NCBI RefSeq assembly: GCF_001202035.1
Contig: NZ_LGHT01000039.1
Coordinates: 1 to 42,156 of the forward strand
Direction of reading: 5' to 3'
Source: Pseudorhodobacter wandonensis
GTDB lineage: Bacteria; Pseudomonadota; Alphaproteobacteria; Rhodobacterales; Rhodobacteraceae
DNA length: 42,156 nucleotides
Shown: positions 39,775-42,156 of the stretch, piece after piece
Position numbering within the stretch: the stretch's first letter is position 1
How the letters are laid out: every line of letters starts with the position of its first letter
Translations under genes and position numbers: made by a program
The notes under the pieces: generated by a model
Database searches by the model: none
The model's input: only the letters and a program-made list of their open reading frames with translations
What the model was told of the DNA's origin: nothing

Positions 39775-40030
39775 GGCACACTCCTTCATTGGTCATTTTT
39801 CAAGATGGGGTATCATTCACTTTTGGAAGAGACAAATCAAACATCCGTTAGCTGTCGCTATTCGCGGCGAGGAGCGCGACCATCCTTTCTCCCCTCAACC
39901 GCACACCAAGTTATGACGCGGCGTGCAAGCGACGCAGATGTCCAATGGACACGTGGTAAGCTTGTATTGAGCGAGACAATCTTTCCACAGTTGCAAGCGC
40001 CTGTCGAAAATCGATCGCCTTCGCACCAAT
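39775..40030. other. Upstream region of transpeptidase copy 3, no gene seen
   Basis: No frame with a start signal or recognisable product. It includes the promoter region of the transpeptidase and, at about 39990, a weak similarity (AGTTGCAAGCGCCTG) to the region upstream of the lnt promoter (AGTTGAAAGCCTG near 36302). Confidence 0.4.
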
Positions 40031-40087
40031 CTGACAATGCTGTGATCTCCCAATAGATGCCTTGCACCTAAAGCTACTAAAGCAGTT
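40031..40087 (+). repeat. Second copy of the lnt promoter block, cut by IS3 at the -10
   Basis: CTGACAAT ... TTGCACCTAAAG ... ACTAAAG aligns with 36332-36388 (most positions identical). It keeps TTGCAC (40062-40067) and CTAAAG-CTA-CTAAAG in the same phase. The insertion-sequence end TGAACCGCCCC starts at 40088, exactly where the -10 should follow, so the gene this promoter once served has been separated from it. Confidence 0.6.
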
Positions 40088-40650
40088 TGAACCGCCCCTT
40101 GTTTACCGGAGGGCAAAACTCTCGGAGAATTGCCCGTTATGGAACATGCACAAAAGAAGAAGACCTCGAAGCCGTATTCACCTGAGTTCCGCGAGCGTAC
40201 GGTTCGGTTGGTTATGGAGCACCGCGATGATTATCAGAGCGAAGCGGCGGCGCTGACAGCGATCGCTGGTAAATTGGGTTGTTCGCCAGACAGCCTTCGC
40301 GTTTGGATGCGCCAGATCCAGCGCGATGGTGGCGAACGACCGGGGCAAACCAGTGCGGAGAAGGCACGGATCAAGGAACTTGAACGCGAAGTGCGTGAAC
40401 TTCGGCAGGCCAATGAGATCCTGCGCAAAGCTTCCGCGTATTTTGCCCAGGCGGAGCTCGACCGCCCGTTTCGCAAATGATTGCTTTCATTGAGGAAAGC
40501 TGTGGAGCTCTCGGGGTCGAGCCAATCTGCAGGGCGTTGCAGTTTGCCCCTTCCACCTATTATGACCGGCTTGCCATCGCGCGTGATCCTGGCCGTGCAT
40601 CGGCCCGGGCCAAGTCGGACTCCGCCTTGAGCGTTAAGATCGACGCGGCC
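40088..40650 (+). mobile_element. IS3-family element A, right part lost
   Basis: Left end TGAACCGCCCCTTGTTTACC at 40088. It contains complete orfA and the first 58 codons of orfB, then is interrupted at about 40650 by a second IS3-family element. The rest is not visible in the window. Confidence 0.8.
40139..40480 (+). CDS. IS3-family transposase OrfA, element A
   Basis: 113 residues from the ATG at 40139. A helix-turn-helix part (YSPEFRERTVRLVMEHRDDY, AAALTAIAGKLGCSPDSLRV) is followed by a leucine-zipper-like coiled coil (ARIKELEREVRELRQANEIL), the usual OrfA layout. The stop overlaps the orfB start (ATGA at 40477-40480), where programmed frameshifting would normally make the OrfAB fusion. 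OrfA alone can bind the IS ends but cannot transpose. Confidence 0.92.
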   Translation: MEHAQKKKTSKPYSPEFRERTVRLVMEHRDDYQSEAAALTAIAGKLGCSPDSLRVWMRQIQRDGGERPGQTSAEKARIKELEREVRELRQANEILRKASAYFAQAELDRPFRK

Positions 40651-40653
40651 TGA
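40477..40653 (+). pseudogene. IS3-family transposase OrfB, element A, truncated to 58 codons
   Basis: The frame begins MIAFIEESCGALGVEPICRA and continues FAPSTYYDRLAIARDPGRAS, the typical N-terminal part of IS3 OrfB. It is cut at about 40650, where the next element begins (TGAGATGTGTC); the stop codon is supplied by that element. The whole DDE catalytic domain is missing. Confidence 0.88.
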
Positions 40654-41960
40654 GATGTGTCTGACGTCAGCACTCGTGGGGCATAATTGAGGATTTGATC
40701 AACGGAGGATTTCTGGTTCATCTTATCGATTAGGAGATCGAGATGATGAAGAAACCTGAGACTTCGAAAGACGCGGCTGACAAGCTCGTCAAGAGCATCC
40801 GCCGCAAGGCGCGCCAGACCTATTCTGCGGAGGAAAAGATCCGCATTGTTTTGGCTGGGCTGCGAGGCGAAGAAAGCATTTCAGTGCTTTGCCGCCGCGA
40901 GGGCATCGCCGAGAGCCTTTATTACAGCTGGTCGAAGGAATTTCTGGAGGCAGGCAAGCGTCGGCTTTCGGGCGACACGGCCCGTCAAGCCACTTCACCA
41001 GAAGTGAAGGATCTGCGCTCGGAATCGCTGGCCTTGAAGGAATGCGTAGCCGATCTCACCCTTGAAAACCGATTGCTTAAAAAAAGTATGACAGGGGCTG
41101 GGGAGGTCGAGGAATGAGGTATCCCGCTTCTGAAAAGCTCGAGATCATCCGCACGGTCGAAGGATCACATCTGCCCACCAAGAAGACGCTTGATATGCTT
41201 TGCATCCCTCGCACCACTTTTTATCGGTGGTATGATCGTTATCTCGAAGGTGGGTTTGATGCACTGGCAGATCAATCTCCTCGACCGGGATCAGTCTGGA
41301 ACCGCATTCCGCAGGATCGGCGCGATAACTTGATTGGATTTGCGCTGGAGGATGAGGCGTTGACGACTCGGGAATTGGCCGTCAAATACACCGATGAGAA
41401 GCAGTATTTTATATCTGAATCATCGGCTTACCGCATATTGAAAGCGGCTGATCTGATCACGGCACCCGATTATGTGGTGATCAAGGCCGCAGAGGAGTTC
41501 ACCGACAAAACCACGGCGATCAATGAGATGTGGCAAACGGACTTCACCTACTTCAAGATTATCGGCTGGGGTTGGTATTATCTCAGCACAATTTTGGATG
41601 ATTACAGCCGTTACATTATTGCGTGGACACTTTGCACCAACATGCGGGCTGATGACGTTACCGACACGATCGAATTGGCTTTGACGGCATCAGGATGCGA
41701 CCAAGCTGTTGTGCGGCACAAGCCGCGCCTGCTGAGCGATAATGGCTCATGCTATATCTCAGGCGATTTGGCAGAATGGTTGGAAGGCCACAAAATGACG
41801 CATGTTCGCGGGGCGCCATTCCATCCGCAAACCCAGGGCAAGATAGAGCGTTGGCACCAAACTATGAAGAACCGTGTGCTGCTGGAAAATTACTACCTCC
41901 CCGGCGACCTCGAACGCCAGATCGGGGCCTTCGTCGAGTATTACAACAACCAACGCTACC
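40651..41960 (+). mobile_element. IS3-family element B, inserted in element A and itself cut by an IS110
   Basis: Left end TGAGATGTGTCTGACGTCAG at 40651. It carries complete orfA and an orfB that loses its native sequence at about 41960. The right end is not visible because an IS110-type element follows. Confidence 0.75.
40743..41117 (+). CDS. IS3-family transposase OrfA, element B
   Basis: 124 residues. The helix-turn-helix region reads RQTYSAEEKIRIVLAGLRGE, SVLCRREGIAESLYYSWSKE, followed by a coiled coil (LRSESLALKECVADLTLENR) and KKSM, as in many IS3-family OrfA proteins of alphaproteobacteria. It is clearly a different IS from element A. The stop overlaps the orfB start by four bases. 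Confidence 0.92.
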   Translation: MMKKPETSKDAADKLVKSIRRKARQTYSAEEKIRIVLAGLRGEESISVLCRREGIAESLYYSWSKEFLEAGKRRLSGDTARQATSPEVKDLRSESLALKECVADLTLENRLLKKSMTGAGEVEE

Positions 41961-41977
41961 CTTTGACCGGCAGGTGA
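41114..41977 (+). pseudogene. IS3-family transposase OrfB, element B, C-terminus cut by IS110
   Basis: 287 codons with all three catalytic residues visible: Asp in MWQTDFTYFK, Asp in RLLSDNGSCY and Glu in GKIERWHQTM. The native sequence ends at VEYYNNQRY; then PLTGR and the stop come from the next element. Relatives continue about 50 residues more. The catalytic core is complete, but the missing tail makes activity unlikely. Confidence 0.88.
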
Positions 41978-41989
41978 TGCTTGCATCAC
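41974..41989. repeat. Palindrome near the IS110 boundary
   Basis: GTGATGC-TT-GCATCAC is a perfect inverted repeat with 7-bp arms, 14 bases inside the point where orfB of element B is interrupted. It may be a subterminal element of the IS110 end or part of its target. Confidence 0.45.
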
Positions 41990-42005
41990 CGAGTATCCGT
42001 ATTGG

Positions 42006-42156
42006 TCAAGTGGGGTATTCATTCCATTTTCGACCGTCGCGCAGTAATGCATTTGCCATGACAATTAGCTTGCGCATGACTGCTGTGATGGCCAGTTTTT
42101 TGCACTTCCCAGTCGATACCAACTGCTGATATTTGGCCTTTAGATCAGGGTTGAAC
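42006..42156 (-). CDS. IS110-family transposase, C-terminal 49 residues (runs off window)
   Basis: The minus-strand frame enters at the window edge and ends at TGA (42008-42006): FNPDLKAKYQQLVSTGKCKK, LAITAVMRKLIVMANALLRD, then GRKWNEYPT. The block K-x-x-L-x-A-V-M-R-K-L is typical of the C-terminus of IS110/IS116/IS902 transposases. The remainder lies right of the window. The non-coding 41960-42005 would be the downstream end of this element. Confidence 0.85.
   Translation of the reverse strand, partial: FNPDLKAKYQQLVSTGKCKKLAITAVMRKLIVMANALLRDGRKWNEYPT

Overview
The window looks like an accessory replicon or mobile island of an alphaproteobacterium, most likely the Roseobacter/Rhodobacteraceae group. 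The basis is the moderately high GC, the type of VirB operon, the Tat-type leaders on oxidases and transpeptidases, and the metal-resistance gene families. No rRNA, tRNA or CRISPR array was seen. No replication gene could be identified with confidence.

Layout. (1) 1-993: one end of an IS21-family element (partial istA, minus strand), inserted into virB9. (2) 988-9702, minus strand: a VirB-type type IV secretion operon in the order small protein, lytic transglycosylase (VirB1-like), virB2, virB3, virB4 (one-base frameshift), VirB7-like lipoprotein, a transglycosylase that carries VirB5-like flanks, virB5, a Cys-containing secreted protein, virB6, virB8 and truncated virB9. VirB10, VirB11 and VirD4 are not in the window. 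(3) 9962-13232: two secreted proteins, a winged-helix-like protein and a Fic AMP-transferase with a palindrome around its ribosome binding site. (4) 13392-13872: scar tissue, namely a transposase remnant and a 193-bp fossil of a second virB4/virB7 junction that ends exactly at cusA. (5) 13873-26025, minus strand: a long metal operon, zntA/cadA-type ATPase, ICMT-LspA fusion, dsbB, dsbA-like, sco (frameshifted), PCuAC chaperone, sco, DUF411, Cys-rich protein, YtkA-like protein, cusB and cusA. It is driven by a MerR-type promoter next to a divergent merR gene (26111). (6) 26551-31719, minus strand: a second copper set, with DedA, small membrane proteins, a TlpA-like thioredoxin, cytochrome c, DUF411, a multicopper oxidase and a Cys-rich protein, headed by a CueR-type promoter. 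(7) 32032-34968: a DtxR/MntR regulator divergent from a two-domain multicopper oxidase and a ZIP-type transporter, with a palindromic operator between them. (8) 35095-39774: a cell-envelope module with a small lipoprotein, three L,D-transpeptidases and apolipoprotein N-acyltransferase (lnt). (9) 40088-42156: a nest of insertion sequences, IS3 interrupted by a second IS3, which is interrupted by an IS110.

How it fits together. The metal genes cover cytoplasmic efflux of Zn/Cd/Pb, periplasmic copper efflux, copper chaperoning, Cu(I) or metal oxidation and thiol redox control. Envelope genes (LspA fusion, Lnt, three L,D-transpeptidases) sit among them. A promoter motif with the same phasing (TTG.AC, hexamer, N3, hexamer, 19-bp spacer) occurs in front of zntA, in front of lnt and, cut by an IS, at 40062. 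This suggests that one MerR-type regulator couples metal efflux to lipoprotein maturation. Several genes carry single-base deletions or an in-frame stop (virB4, sco, a 35-codon ORF, a 74-codon ORF), so either the island is decaying or the assembly has small errors.
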